Positions 1 through 11,800 of a stretch of 60,000 nt of DNA are shown piece by piece; position 1 is the stretch's first letter; each line of letters starts with the position of its first letter. Both the position numbers and the translations under genes were made by a program. Source of the stretch: Owenia fusiformis. Taxonomy: Eukaryota; Annelida; Polychaeta; Sabellida; Oweniidae. The notes below the pieces were generated by a model, which ran no database searches, was not told the DNA's origin, and saw only the letters and a list, made by a program, of their open reading frames with translations. The DNA lies in assembly GCA_903813345.2 (NCBI GenBank), contig CAIIXF020000007.1:10671730-10731729 (forward strand), written 5' to 3'.

Positions 1-3000
1 ATGTTACATCTGAGACAGTCACTGCAACGGATGCTGATATCCAATCCACTGATGTTACATCTGAGACAGTCACTGCAACGGATGCTGATATCCAATCCAC
101 TACTGCTACATCTGAGACAGTCACTGCAACAGATGCTGATATCCAATCCACTACTGTTACATCTGAGACAGTCACTGCAACAGATGCTGATATCCAATCC
201 ACTACTGTTACATCCGAGACAGTCACTGCAACGGATGCTGATATCCAATCCACTACTGTTACATCTGAGACAGTCACTGCAACGGATGCTGATATCCAAT
301 CCACTACAGTTACATCTGAGACAGTCACTGCAACGGATGCTGATATCCAATCCACGGATGTAACATCTGAGACAGTCACTGCAACCGATGCTGATATCCA
401 ATCCACTTCTGTTACATTTGAGACAGTCACTGCAACAGATGCTGAGATCCAATCCACTACTGTTACATCTGAGACAGTCACTGCAACGGATGCTGATATC
501 CAATCCACTACTGTTACATCTGAGACAGTCACTGCAACGGATGCTGATATCCAATCCACGGATGTAACATCTGAGACAGTCACTGCAACCGATGCTGATA
601 TTCAATCCACTACTGTTACATCTGAGACAGTCACTGCAACAGATGCTGATATCCATTCCACGGATATTACATCTGAGACAGTCACTGCAACGGATGCTGA
701 TATCCAATCCACTGATGTTACATCTGAGACAGTCACTGCAACGGATGCTGATATTCAATCCACTGACGTTACATCTGAGACAGTCACTGCAACTGATGCT
801 GATATCCAATCCACTGATGTTACATCTGAGACAGTCACTGCAACCGATGCTGATATTCAATCCACTACTGTTACATTTGAGACGGTCACTGCAACGGATG
901 CTGATATTCAATCCACTGATGTTACATCTGAGACAGTCACTGCAACTGATGCTGATATCCAATCCACTGATGTTACATCTGAGACAGTCACTGCAACTGA
1001 TGCTGATATTCAATCCACTACTGTTACATTTGAGACGGTCACTGCAACGGATGCTGATATTCAATCCACTTATGTTACATCTGAGACAGTCACTGCAACT
1101 GATGCTGATATCCAATCCACTGATGTTACATCTGAGACAGTCACTGCAACTGATGCTGATATCCAATCCACTGATGTTACATCTGAAACAGTCACTGTAA
1201 CGGATGCTGATATCCAATCCACTACTGTTACATCTGAGACAGTCACTGCAACTGATGCTGATATCCAATCCACTGATGTTACATCTGAAACAGTCACTGT
1301 AACGGATGCTGATATCCAATCCACTGATGTTACATCTGAGACGGTCACTGCAACGGATGCTGATATCCAATCCACTGATGTTACATCTGAGACGGTCACT
1401 GCAACGGGAGTTGATATCCAATCCACTGATGTTACATCTGAGACAGTCACTGCAACTGATGTTGATATCCAATCCACTGATGTTACATCTGAGACGGTCA
1501 CTGCAACGGATGTTGATATCCAATCCACTGATGTTACATCTGAGACAGTCACTGCAACTGATGTTGATATCCAATCCACTACTGTTACATCTGTGACAGT
1601 CACTGCAACAGATGCTGATATCCAATCCACTGATGTTACATCTGAGACAGTCACTGCAACAGATGCTGATATCCAATCCACTGATGTTACATTTGAGACG
1701 GTCACTGCAACGGATGCTGATAACGAATCCACTGATGTTACATCCGAGACAGTCACTGCAACGGATGCTGATATCCAATCCACTACTGTTACATCTGAGA
1801 CAGTCACTGCAACGGATGCTGATATCCAATCCACGGATGTAACATCTGAGGCAGTCACTGCAACTGATGCTGATATTCAATCCACTACTGTTACATTTGA
1901 GACGGTCACTGCAACGGATGCTGATATTCAATCCACTGATGTAACATCTGAGACAGTCACTGCAACGGATGCTGATATCCAATCCACGGATGTAACATCT
2001 GAGACAGTCACTGCAACTGATGCTGATATTCAATCCACTACTGTTACATTTGAGACAGTCACTGCAACGGATGCTGATATTCAATCCACTGATGTTACAT
2101 CTGAGACAGTCACTGCAACTGATGCTGATATCCAATCCACTGATGTTACATCTGAGACAGTCACTGCAACTGATGCTGATATTCAATCCACTACTGTTAC
2201 ATTTGAGACGGTCACTGCAACGGATGCTGATATTCTATCCACTGATGTTACATCTGAGACAGTCACTGCAACTGATGCTGATATCCAATCCACTGATGTT
2301 ACATCTGAGACAGTCACTGCAACTGATGCTGATATCCAATCCACTGATGTTACATCTGAAACAGTCACTGTAACGGATGCTGATATCCAATCCGCTACTG
2401 TTACATCTGAGACAGTCACTGCAACTGATGCTGATATCCAATCCACTGATGTTACATCTGAAACAGTCACTGTAACGGATGCTGATATCCAATCCACTGA
2501 TGTTACATCTGAGACGGTCACTGCAACGGATGCTGATATCCAATCCACTGATGTTACATCTGAGACGGTCACTGCAACGGATGTTGATATCCAATCCACT
2601 GATGTTACATCTGAGACAGTCACTGCAACTGATGTTGATATCCAATCCACTGATGTTACATCTGAGACGGTCACTGCAACGGATGTTGATATCCAATCCA
2701 CTGATGTTACATCTGAGACAGTCACTGCAACTGATGTTGATATCCAATCCACTACTGTTACATCTGTGACAGTCACTGCAACGGATGCTGATATCCAATC
2801 CACTACTGTTACATCTGAGACAGTCACTGCAACAGATGCTGATATCCAATCCACTACTGTTACATCCACAGTCACTGCTGATATCCAATCCACTGATGTT
2901 ACATTTGAGACGGTCACTGCAACGGATGCTGATATCCAATCCACTACTGTTACATCTGAGACAGTCACTGCAACAGATGCTGATATCCAATCCACTACTG

Positions 3001-4377
3001 TTACATCTGAGACGGTCACTGCGACGGATGCTGATATCCAATCCACTGATGTTACATCTGAGACGGTCACTGCAACGGATGTTGATATCCAATCCACTAC
3101 TGTTACATCTGAGACAGTCACTGCAACGGATGCTGATATCCAATCCACTACTGCTACATCTGAGACAGTCACTGCAACAGATGCTGATATCCAATACACT
3201 ACTGTTACATCTGAGACAGTCACTGCAACAGATGCTGATATCCAATCCACTACTGTTACATCCGAGACAGTCACTGCAACGGATGCTGATATCCAATCCA
3301 CTACTGTTACATCTGAGACAGTCACTGCAACGGATGCTGATATCCAATCCACTACTGTTACATCTGAGACAGTCACTGCAACGGATGCTGATATCCAATC
3401 CACTGATGTTACATCTGAGACAGTCACTGCAACGGATGCTGATATCCAATCCACGGATGTAACATCTGAGACAGTCACTGCAACCGATGCTGATATTCAA
3501 TCCACTACTGTTACATTTGAGACGGTCACTGCAACGGATGCTGATATTCAATCCACTGATGTTACATCTGAGACAGTCACTGCAACTGATGCTGATATCC
3601 AATCCACTGATGTTACATCTGAGACAGTCACTGCAACTGATGCTGATATTCAATCCACTACTGTTACATTAGAGACGGTCACTGCAACGGATGCTGATAT
3701 TCAATCCACTGATGTTACATCTGAGACAGTCACTGCAACTGATGCTGATATCCAATCCACTGATGTTACATCTGAGACAGTCACTGCAACTGATGCTGAT
3801 ATCCAATCCACTGATGTTACATCTGAAACAGTCACTGTAACGGATGCTGATATCCAATCCACTACTGTTACATCTGAGACAGTCACTGCAACTGATGCTG
3901 ATATCCAATCCACTGATGTTACATCTGAAACAGTCACTGTAACGGATGCTGATATCCAATCCACTGATGTTACATCTGAGACGGTCACTGCAACGGATGC
4001 TGATATCCAATCCACTGATGTTACATCTGAGACGGTCACTGCAACGGATGTTGATATCCAATCCACTGATGTTACATCTGAGACAGTCACTGCAACTGAT
4101 GCTGATATCCAATCCACTGATGTTACATCTGAGACGGTCACTGCAACGGATGTTGATATCCAATCCACTGATGTTACATCTGAGACAGTCACTGCAACTG
4201 ATGTTGATATCCAATCCACTACTGTTACATCTGTGACAGTCACTGCAACGGATGCTGATATCCAATCCACTACTGTTACATCTGAGACAGTCACTGCAAC
4301 TGATGCTGATATCCAATCCACTGATGTTACATCTGAGACGGTCACTGCAACGGATGTTGATATCCAATCCACTGATG
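1..4377 (+). CDS. Giant mucin-like protein, exon A (17-residue repeats, 5' end outside window)
   Basis: The frame with codons starting at position 3 is open from the left edge to a stop at 4425. It encodes about 86 tandem copies of a 17-residue unit, typically SETVTATDADIQSTDVT, with D/T alternation (STDVT or STTVT) and S/F before E. The unit has no Cys, Lys, Arg or aromatic residue and three or four acidic residues, so the segment is very acidic and rich in Thr/Ser, as expected of an extracellular mucin-type O-glycosylated stretch. The function is inferred from composition only. I end the exon at 4377 because the repeat breaks there into a GTAACT donor (GT at 4378). The phase-1 codon G|AA is completed by exon B and restores a VTT start. 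There is no initiator in the window; the few GTG codons are ordinary Val. One 12-bp in-frame deletion lies near 2868. Alternatively the frame runs on to the stop at 4425-4427. Confidence 0.8.
1..4377 (+). repeat. 51-bp coding minisatellite with ~1.2-1.5 kb higher-order repeats
   Basis: About 86 head-to-tail 51-bp units fill the exon. Runs of unit variants recur. The block starting at 847 recurs at 2020 (offset 1173 = 23 units) and at 3487 (offset 1467 = 29 units less a 12-bp deletion). The block at 1306 recurs at 2479 and 3946 with the same two offsets. The array is therefore roughly three copies of a higher-order unit. Variants such as TATT for TATC (DIQ) and GTTGAT for GCTGAT mark the blocks. 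Confidence 0.85.
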
Positions 4378-5505
4378 GTAACTACGGTTTCTTTCCGTCC
4401 AGGTCTATGTTGTGTATTTTCATATGAATTAATTGAGCATTATTATGTTCATTCCATGAATATTTTATTGTATTACTATGAATGAATGAACATTCTAAGA
4501 ACAAAGCCGATTTTTAATAAAATATATTTATATATATCATGTTCGCGTTTTGATGTGTTTTCTTAATGCTACACATTTTGTTTTCCTATAACAATAGCTT
4601 TTTTGTTTTATATTCCATAATTCAGGTTGTCTTTTCAAGTATCAACTGCAATTCCCTAATGCATGCTTAACAGTGTGCTATTTTTTCTTTGGCAATTACT
4701 TTACTAGAGTATAGTAAGTTTTACACACAATCAAAAACATACTAGTGCCCAAATATTCAGAATTTAAATCTCGGCTTTGAAAGTCAAATCTTAATCTTAA
4801 CGTTTGACAACAGTATGAACGAAGTAATCCACTCGCCTCTTTCTTCGTATTTAGGATATATTACGTTAATGTTACACTTTCTTAACTAAAATTAAAATTA
4901 CAAATGAGTGTGAATGTTTTTACTATTTAATATTTCAATGCCAGGAAATTAACAAGTAATTTTATATAATTTGAGGCTTTTGATTCTTCATAAAGGAATG
5001 AAGGAAGGTATAATGTCGAATATTGACGTTTATCATAAATAAATGAAGCAGCTTTATTAATTGTGTTTTATATACAAGTATCAACAGGTTCGACATTGTG
5101 TGTACTTCATATGTATGCTTTGTTGCTAAATGAAATATTTAAACAATAAGTATGAAGTGTCTTCCTCTGAACTGGACAATTGCGCCAATCCAATACGGGT
5201 AAGACATTATATTTATGTAATTTCAATATGTGTTGCAACCATTTGAAGGTTAAAAATCGGTTCAGCCAGATTCCTTTATATCTGTGTATAAAAAATGTTC
5301 ATGTTAATGATGTGCATTATTTGCAGTGACACTAGGATTGCTTAATACATCAACGAATTCTGCTTCATATTATTGCTTATATGATATTTTCGCTTAACAA
5401 CGCTTGCTTTCTAACAAACAGCGCTTCCTCCAAACAGATAAATACGCGTGCACATCTCTTCTTTACTATGAACAATAATAATTGAACTTTCTTTGTGAAT
5501 TGTAG
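4378..5505 (+). other. Intron A-B (1128 bp, phase 1)
   Basis: AT-rich, non-repetitive sequence between GTAACT and TTGTAG. Joining GAT G|AA GTT preserves the frame and gives DEVTT across the junction. Apart from the poly(A)-signal hexamer at 4516 I see no gene or mobile element. Confidence 0.7.
4516..4521 (+). other. AATAAA poly(A)-signal hexamer in intron A-B
   Basis: The canonical AATAAA lies 89 bp after the stop codon (4425-4427) reached if the exon A donor is not used. Together they could make a short alternative 3' end (an intronic polyadenylation isoform ending GNYGFFPSRSMLCIFI). In AT-rich DNA this hexamer is common by chance, so the call is weak. Confidence 0.3.
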
Positions 5506-7212
5506 AAGTTACTACAATTCGACCTTCCGAGGTGATAACGAGATTTACTACAACTAAACCAGAAGTGAAATCTGAAGTTTCTACAATTGAACAAGCAATA
5601 ACAGCAGAAGTTACTAAAACTCACGACGAGAGGACATCTGACGTTTCTGAAGGTACTGCTACTGACCCAGGAGCTACTGAAGAAGTAATCACAACAGAAG
5701 GTACTACAACTGCAATAGAGGTGAGAACAGGAGGCATTACAACCAAATCAGGGGTTACAGCAGAAGTCACTACTTCTGAAGTAGACGTGACAGCAGAAAT
5801 TATTACAGCTGTACCAGAGGTGACAGCAGAAGTTACTTCATCTATACCAGAGGTGACATCAGTAGGACTAACTACTAACGAAAATGTGACATCAGAAGTT
5901 TCTACAACTGAATCAGAGGTTACAGGCAAAGGTACTACTACTGAAGAAGAGATGATAGCAGAAGTTGCTACAATGGAACCAAAGGCTACTGTAGAAGCCA
6001 CCACATTCGAACCAGAGGTTACAGAGGGAGTTACCTTATCTGAACCAGAGGTGACATCAGATGTTTCTACTACCATTGATGAAGAGGTGACATCAGAATT
6101 TTCTCCAACTGTACACGAGGTTACAGTCGAAGGTATTAGTACTGAAGAAGAAGTGACAAGAGAGGTTACTCCAACCGAACCAGAGATTACTGAAGCAGTT
6201 ACTATAACTGACGAAGAAATTACTTCAGAAGCTTCTATAACTGAACCAGAGGTGACAGAGGGAGCTACTTTTTCTGAACAAGAAGTGATATCTGAAGTTT
6301 CTATCACTGAGAAAGATGTGTCAGCAGGAGTTACTACAACTGTACCAGAGGTGACAACAGAACTTAGTTCAACTGCAATAGATGTGACGTCAGAGGTTTC
6401 GCCGATTGAATCGGACTTGATAACAGAACGTACAACAACTACAACAGATGTGACAACAAAAGGCACTAGAACTAGACCAGAGGTTACATCAGAAAGCACT
6501 ACAACCAAACCAGAGGATACAACAGAAGTTACTACTATCAAAGAAGATGTGACATCAGAAGTTTCTCCAACTTTACCAGAGGTGACATCAGAAGGTACTT
6601 CTATTGTGGAAGATGTGACATCAGAAACTACTATAACCGAACCAGAGGTTACAAAGGGAGTTACTTTATTTGAACCAGAAGTGACATCAGAAGTTTCTAT
6701 CACTGAGAAAGATGCGTCAGCAGAGGTTACTATAAATGTACCAGAGGTGACATCTGAAGTTTCTACTACTGAGAAAGATGAGTCAGCAGAAGTTACTACA
6801 ACTGTACCAGAGGTGACATATGAAGTTAGTTCAACTGTACCAGAAGTGACATCAGAAATCTCTCAAGTTGTACAAGAGGTGACGATGGGAGATACTACAA
6901 CTAAAGAAGAGTTTACTACAGAAGTTACTATTACTGATCCAGAGGTCCCTGAAGAATCTATAACGCTTGAACCCAAAGTAACTACAGCGAAAATCACGAC
7001 GACACAACCAGAGTTAGTATCACAAGATATGACAACTGAACCATCCGGAGAAGTTATTTCAACTGAGCCATGGGTTTACGATACAACAGCTAAGTCCGAG
7101 GAAACGACATCAAAAGTTACGATAATTGAACCAGATGAAACAACAGAAGAAATTTCAAGTGTAACATATGAAAGCCCTGATGTAGGATACACCACGGGAC
7201 CTCCAACGTTAG
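5506..7212 (+). CDS. Giant mucin-like protein, exon B (irregular TTEPEVTSEVS-type repeats)
   Basis: The open frame begins after a pyrimidine-rich acceptor ending TTGTAG (AG at 5504-5505) and ends at a TTAG|GTATTT donor (GT at 7213). The exon is 1707 bp, divisible by three, with phase 1 at both ends. It encodes about 569 residues of loose 11-12 residue repeats built on PEVTSEVSTTE. These are much more diverged than the arrays on either side and have more Lys, Val and Ile, with an occasional Arg. A possible N-glycosylation sequon (NVT) is present near 5884. The first residues, EVTTIRPSEV, continue the VT pattern at exon starts. The frame continues past the donor to a stop at 7302-7304, but that tail (hydrophobic, Cys- and Met-containing) is unlike the repeats and reads as intron. 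The divergence makes this the best part of the gene for homology searches and phylogeny. Confidence 0.75.
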
Positions 7213-7495
7213 GTATTTCGCTAGCTGCCGATTCACTTCAACTCATTGACTTCATACATATGATGTTTTGTAAGATGTTAGAACCAGTTTTGTTTGCAGC
7301 ATAATTTAATTAACTGTTTTGACAGTTTGTGTTTTAGATGGTTTATTCCTCAATTTGCAATTATACTTGATTCCTCAGTGTGCAGAATGACATTATCAGC
7401 CATTAAAATGGCTTTTCATATAATGTTGGTCCTAGTCTATCCTTATAAATTGATACCATTTAATCATATTGTTATTATTTGAATTACACATAGTA

Positions 7496-7996
7496 GGGTT
7501 GTAGCAAATTACCGACTTCGACAACCGAGTCCCGACACCGACTTGGTTACTGTAAATCGATACAGTAATTCTATGTTTTCAAAATTTATTTTGAAGTACT
7601 GTCAATTCTGGAACGCGCCACACCATACAGTTTAAATACTACCGTAAACCATCATAGTATTGATAGTAATTTTGAATGTGGTCTTTATTTACATGTACAT
7701 GTGTAATATTTTGCATTGTTCACAAGTGTAGTAGTCACTGCAACGGATGCTGATATCCAACTAGTACTAGTACCTAGAAAATCGGCGATACATAAAACCG
7801 CACTTCCGTGAAAACCTGAGCATTAGGAGCGAATGAAGCGTACTCTCATCTAAGCGCTACGGGTTTTAAACGCCATGACAACACGTTTGGAATATGATTT
7901 TTATGCTCAAAAATAAATTTTGAAAATATAAAATCTTAGTATCGATTTACAATAACCGAGTCGGTGTCGGGACTGTTGTCGGAGTAGGTACAACTC
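7496..7996. mobile_element. MITE-like element with ~105-110 bp terminal inverted repeats
   Basis: The left arm (GGGTTGTAGCAAATTACCGA onward) and the reverse complement of the right arm (GAGTTGTACCTACTCCGACA onward) align imperfectly for about 105-110 bp. Both share CCCGACACCGACT, then TGTAAATCGATAC, then TTTTCAAAATTTATTTT. A 5-bp direct repeat TAGTA flanks the element (7491-7495 and 7997-8001), consistent with a target-site duplication, although TA alone is also possible. It is about 501 bp with no coding capacity, so non-autonomous. The superfamily is undetermined. Confidence 0.75.
7733..7760 (+). repeat. 28-bp stray copy of the exon A 51-bp repeat inside the MITE
   Basis: The stretch AGTCACTGCAACGGATGCTG and the next 8 bases match the exon A repeat exactly over 28 bp, in the same orientation. 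Sequence on both sides is unrelated to the array. It lies in the middle of the MITE, about 3.4 kb from the end of exon A. Confidence 0.85.
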
Positions 7997-8479
7997 TAGT
8001 AAATGTTGACGAAAGATGCAAAGAAACATATATTTGCTTTTTATGCCATACAACGTACAGATTTGTGACATAATAGACAGATTACAAAACTCACTTAAAG
8101 CATGTTTATTTTACGATTGGTTTTATGTAGATCAATTTGTTTGACTGGTCAGTGTTTTATGTTTACCTATTTGACATTCCCTTTGTGTATGTTATATGTG
8201 TTTAGACGCTCGGTACTCTTTAAGTGTGCTTTATTTGTGTGGATGCTTAGAAAATCGTATTTTGAATATGCTTATTCAGGGATTCTTGAAAAGAAAAGTG
8301 CTCAACAATTTACTTTTCGTTTGGGTCAAATTTCTAACAAGTCGGATCTCTAACAGATTCGCCTGCGATCCTCATTAGAGTGACATGATCAGGAACACGT
8401 AAATAAATCATTCCGTATGTGGTTTATCTTTCAATTTTGCACAAAATGCACTAATGTACTAAAAAGAATGATGTGCTAT

Positions 8480-8587
8480 ATAATATAATATAATATAATA
8501 TAATATAATATAATATAATATAATATAATATGATATGATATGAGATAATATTATATAATATAATATAATATAATATAATATAATATA
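8480..8587. repeat. (TAATA)n microsatellite
   Basis: Pentanucleotide TAATA tandem repeat, interrupted around 8531-8550 by TGATATGATATGAGATAATA-type variants. It lies in intron B-C about 220 bp upstream of the exon C acceptor. Confidence 0.9.
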
Positions 8588-8810
8588 TTAAAAGAATATT
8601 CACTACACTCATTTTTGGTACCATAGAGCACTCTTTGAGCAAAACTGAGAGATAAAGACTGGAGATGGAATTGGAAATGAGTTCCTAAAAAAATATGCGA
8701 CTCCAATGAGGATTGAATGATAATTAATAAATTCAGTGACAATCATAGTAATTGACAAATTGTCAGTGAAAATGTATTCATGATTCATATTTTGGTTCTT
8801 TTTTCTGTAG

Positions 8811-11800
8811 ATGTCACAGCAACACCTCAAAAGGATATCACTGCTACTATAGATGAAACAGAAGCGGTATCTTCTACTAAAGCCACAACCGAGTCTGATA
8901 TAACAGCTACTAGTGCCACAACAGAGCCGGTATCACCAACTGATACTGAAGCTACTATAGAGTCTGATATAACAGCTACTAGTGGCACAACTGAAGCGGT
9001 ATTTCCAACTGAAACTGAAGCAATAACAGAGTATGATATAACTGCTTCTATTGTCACAACAGAGGCGGTATCACCAACTGATACTGAGGCAACAACAGAG
9101 TCTGATATAACTGCTACTAGTGTCACAACAGAGCCGGTATCACTAACTGAAACTGAAGCAATAACAGAGTCTGATATAACTGATTCTATTGTCACAACAG
9201 AGGCGATATCTCCAACTGATACTGACGCAACAACAGAGTCTGATATAACTGCTACTAGTGTCACAACAGAGGCGGTATCTCCAACTGATACTGAAGCAAC
9301 AACAGAGTCTGATATAACTGCTTCTTTTGTCACAACAGAGGCGGTATCACCAACTGATACTGAAGCAACAACAGAATCTGACATAATTGTTACTAGTGTC
9401 ACAACAGAGGCGGTATCTCCAACTGATACTGAAGCAACAACAGAGTCTGATATAACTGCTTCTTTTGTCACAACAGAGGCGGTATCACCAACTGATACTG
9501 AAGCAACAACAGAATCTGACATAATTGTTACTAGTGTCACAACAGAGGCGGTATCTCCAACTGATACTGAAGCAACAACAGAGTCTGATATAACTGCTTC
9601 TATTGTCACAACAGAGGCGGTATCTCCAACTGATACTGAAGCAACAACAGAGTCTGATATAACTGCTACTAGTGTCACAACAGAGGCAGTATTACCAACT
9701 GATACTGAAGCAACAACAGAATCTGATATAATTGCTACTCATGTCACAACAGAGGCGGTATCACCAACTGATACTGAAGCAACAACAGAATCTGATATAA
9801 CTGCTACTAGTGCCACAACAGAGGCAATATCTGCAACTGATACTGAAGCAACAACAGAGTCTGATATAACTGCTACTAGTGTCACAACAAAGGCAATATC
9901 ACCAACTTATACTGAAGCAACAACAGAGTCTGATATAACTGCTTCTATTGTCACAACAGAGGCGGTATCACCAACTGATACTGAAGCTACTACAGAGTCT
10001 GATACAACAGCTACTAGTGTCACAACAGAGCCGGTATCACTAACTGAAACTGAAGCAATAACAGAGTCTGATATAACTGCTTCTATTGTCACAACAGAGG
10101 CGGTATCTCCAACTGATACTGAAGCAACAACAGAGTCTGATATAACTGCTACTAGTGTCACAACAGAGGCGGTATCTCCAACTGATACTGAAGCAACAAC
10201 AGAGTCTGATATAACTGCTTCTTTTGTCACAACAGAGGCGGTATCACCAACTGATACTGAAGCAACAACAGAATCTGACATAATTGTTACTAGTGTCACA
10301 ACAGAGGCGGTATCTCCAACTGATACTGAAGCAACAACAGAGTCTGATATAACTGCTTCTTTTGTCACAACAGAGGCGGTATCACCAACTGATACTGAAG
10401 CAACAACAGAATCTGACATAATTGTTACTAGTGTCACAACAGAGGCGGTATCTCCAACTGATACTGAAGCAACAACAGAGTCTGATATAACTGCTTCTAT
10501 TGTCACAACAGAGGCGGTATCTCTAACTGATACTGAAGCAACAACAGAGTCTGATATAACTGCTACTAGTGTCACAACAGAGGCAGTATTACCAACTGAT
10601 ACTGAAGCAACAACAGAATCTGATATAATTGCTACTCATGTCACAACAGAGGCGGTATCACCAACTGATACTGAAGCAACAACAGAATCTGATATAACTG
10701 CTACTAGTGTCACAACAGAGGCAATATCTGCAACTGATACTGAAGCAACAACAGAGTCTGATATAACTGCTACTAGTGTCACAACAGAGGCAATATCACC
10801 AACTGATACTGAAGCAACAACAGAGTCTGATATAACTGCTTCTATTGTCACAACAGAGGCGGTATCACCAACTGATACTAAAGCTACTACAGAGTCTGAT
10901 ACAACAGCTACTAGTGTCACAACAGAGCCGGTATCACTAACTGAAACTGAAGCAATAACAGAATCTGATATAACTGCTTCTATTGTCACAACAGAGGCGG
11001 TATCTCCAACTGATACTGAAGCAACAACAGAATCTGATATAATTGCTACTCATGTCACAACAGAGGCGGTATCACCAACTGATACTGAAGCAACAACAGA
11101 ATCTGATATAACTGCTACTAGTGTCACAAAAGAGGCAATATCTCCAACTGATACTGAAGCAACAACAGAGTCTGATATAACTGCTACTAGTGTCACAACA
11201 GAGGCAATATCACCAACTGATACTGAAGCAACAACAGAGTCTGATATAACTGCTTCTATTGTCACAACAGAGGCGGTATCACCAACTGGTACTGAAGCTA
11301 CTACAGAGTCTGATACAACAGCTACTATTGTCACAACAGAGGCGGTATCACCAACTGATACTGAAGCAACAACAGAATCTGACATAATTGTTACTAGTGT
11401 CACAACAGAGACGGTATCTCCAACTGATACTGAAGCAACAACAGAGTCTGATATAACTGCTTCTTTTGTCACAACAGAGGCGGTATCACCAACTGATACT
11501 GAAGCAACAACAGAATCTGACATAATTGTTACTAGTGTCACAACAGAGGCGGTATCTCCAACTGATACTGAAGCAACAACAGAGTCTGATATAACTGCTT
11601 CTATTGTCACAACAGAGGCGGTATCTCCAACTGATACTGAAGCAACAACAGAGTCTGATATAACTGCTACTAGTGTCACAACAGAGGTAATATCTCCAAT
11701 TGATACTGAAGCAACAACAGAGTCTGATATAACTGCTACTAGTGTCACAACAGAGGCAATATCACCAACTGATACTGAAGCAACAACAGAGTCTGATATA

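Larger units (their letters stand above)
7213..8810 (+). other. Intron B-C (1598 bp, phase 1)
   Basis: Starts GTATTT and ends TTCTGTAG. The junction codon G|AT gives Asp before VTATP. It contains the MITE at 7496-7996 and the TAATA microsatellite at 8480-8587. The rest is AT-rich with no gene seen; short open frames at 8102-8378 have no recognisable features. Confidence 0.7.

Noticed and set aside
1070-4372. Long antisense open frames (Val/Ser/Asp-rich, and Cys/Ser/Ile-rich) opposite exon A
   Set aside because: A stop-free 51-bp unit repeated in tandem is automatically open in several frames. There is no initiator context, splice logic or independent pattern on the minus strand.
1-4377. CRISPR array
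   Set aside because: Units are contiguous with no unique spacers, are translated in one frame, and lie in an intron-containing eukaryotic locus.
1-4485. Leucine-rich + strand frame (LHLRQSLQRMLISNP repeats) as a leucine-rich-repeat protein
   Set aside because: It is the shifted reading of exon A. It is broken by stops many times over the array, whereas the Thr/Asp frame is not broken once.
7213-7482. Frame extensions past exon B (to 7304) and the following 62-codon frame as coding
   Set aside because: The composition changes abruptly to hydrophobic with Cys and Met at a good GTATTT donor, and the phase fits exon C.
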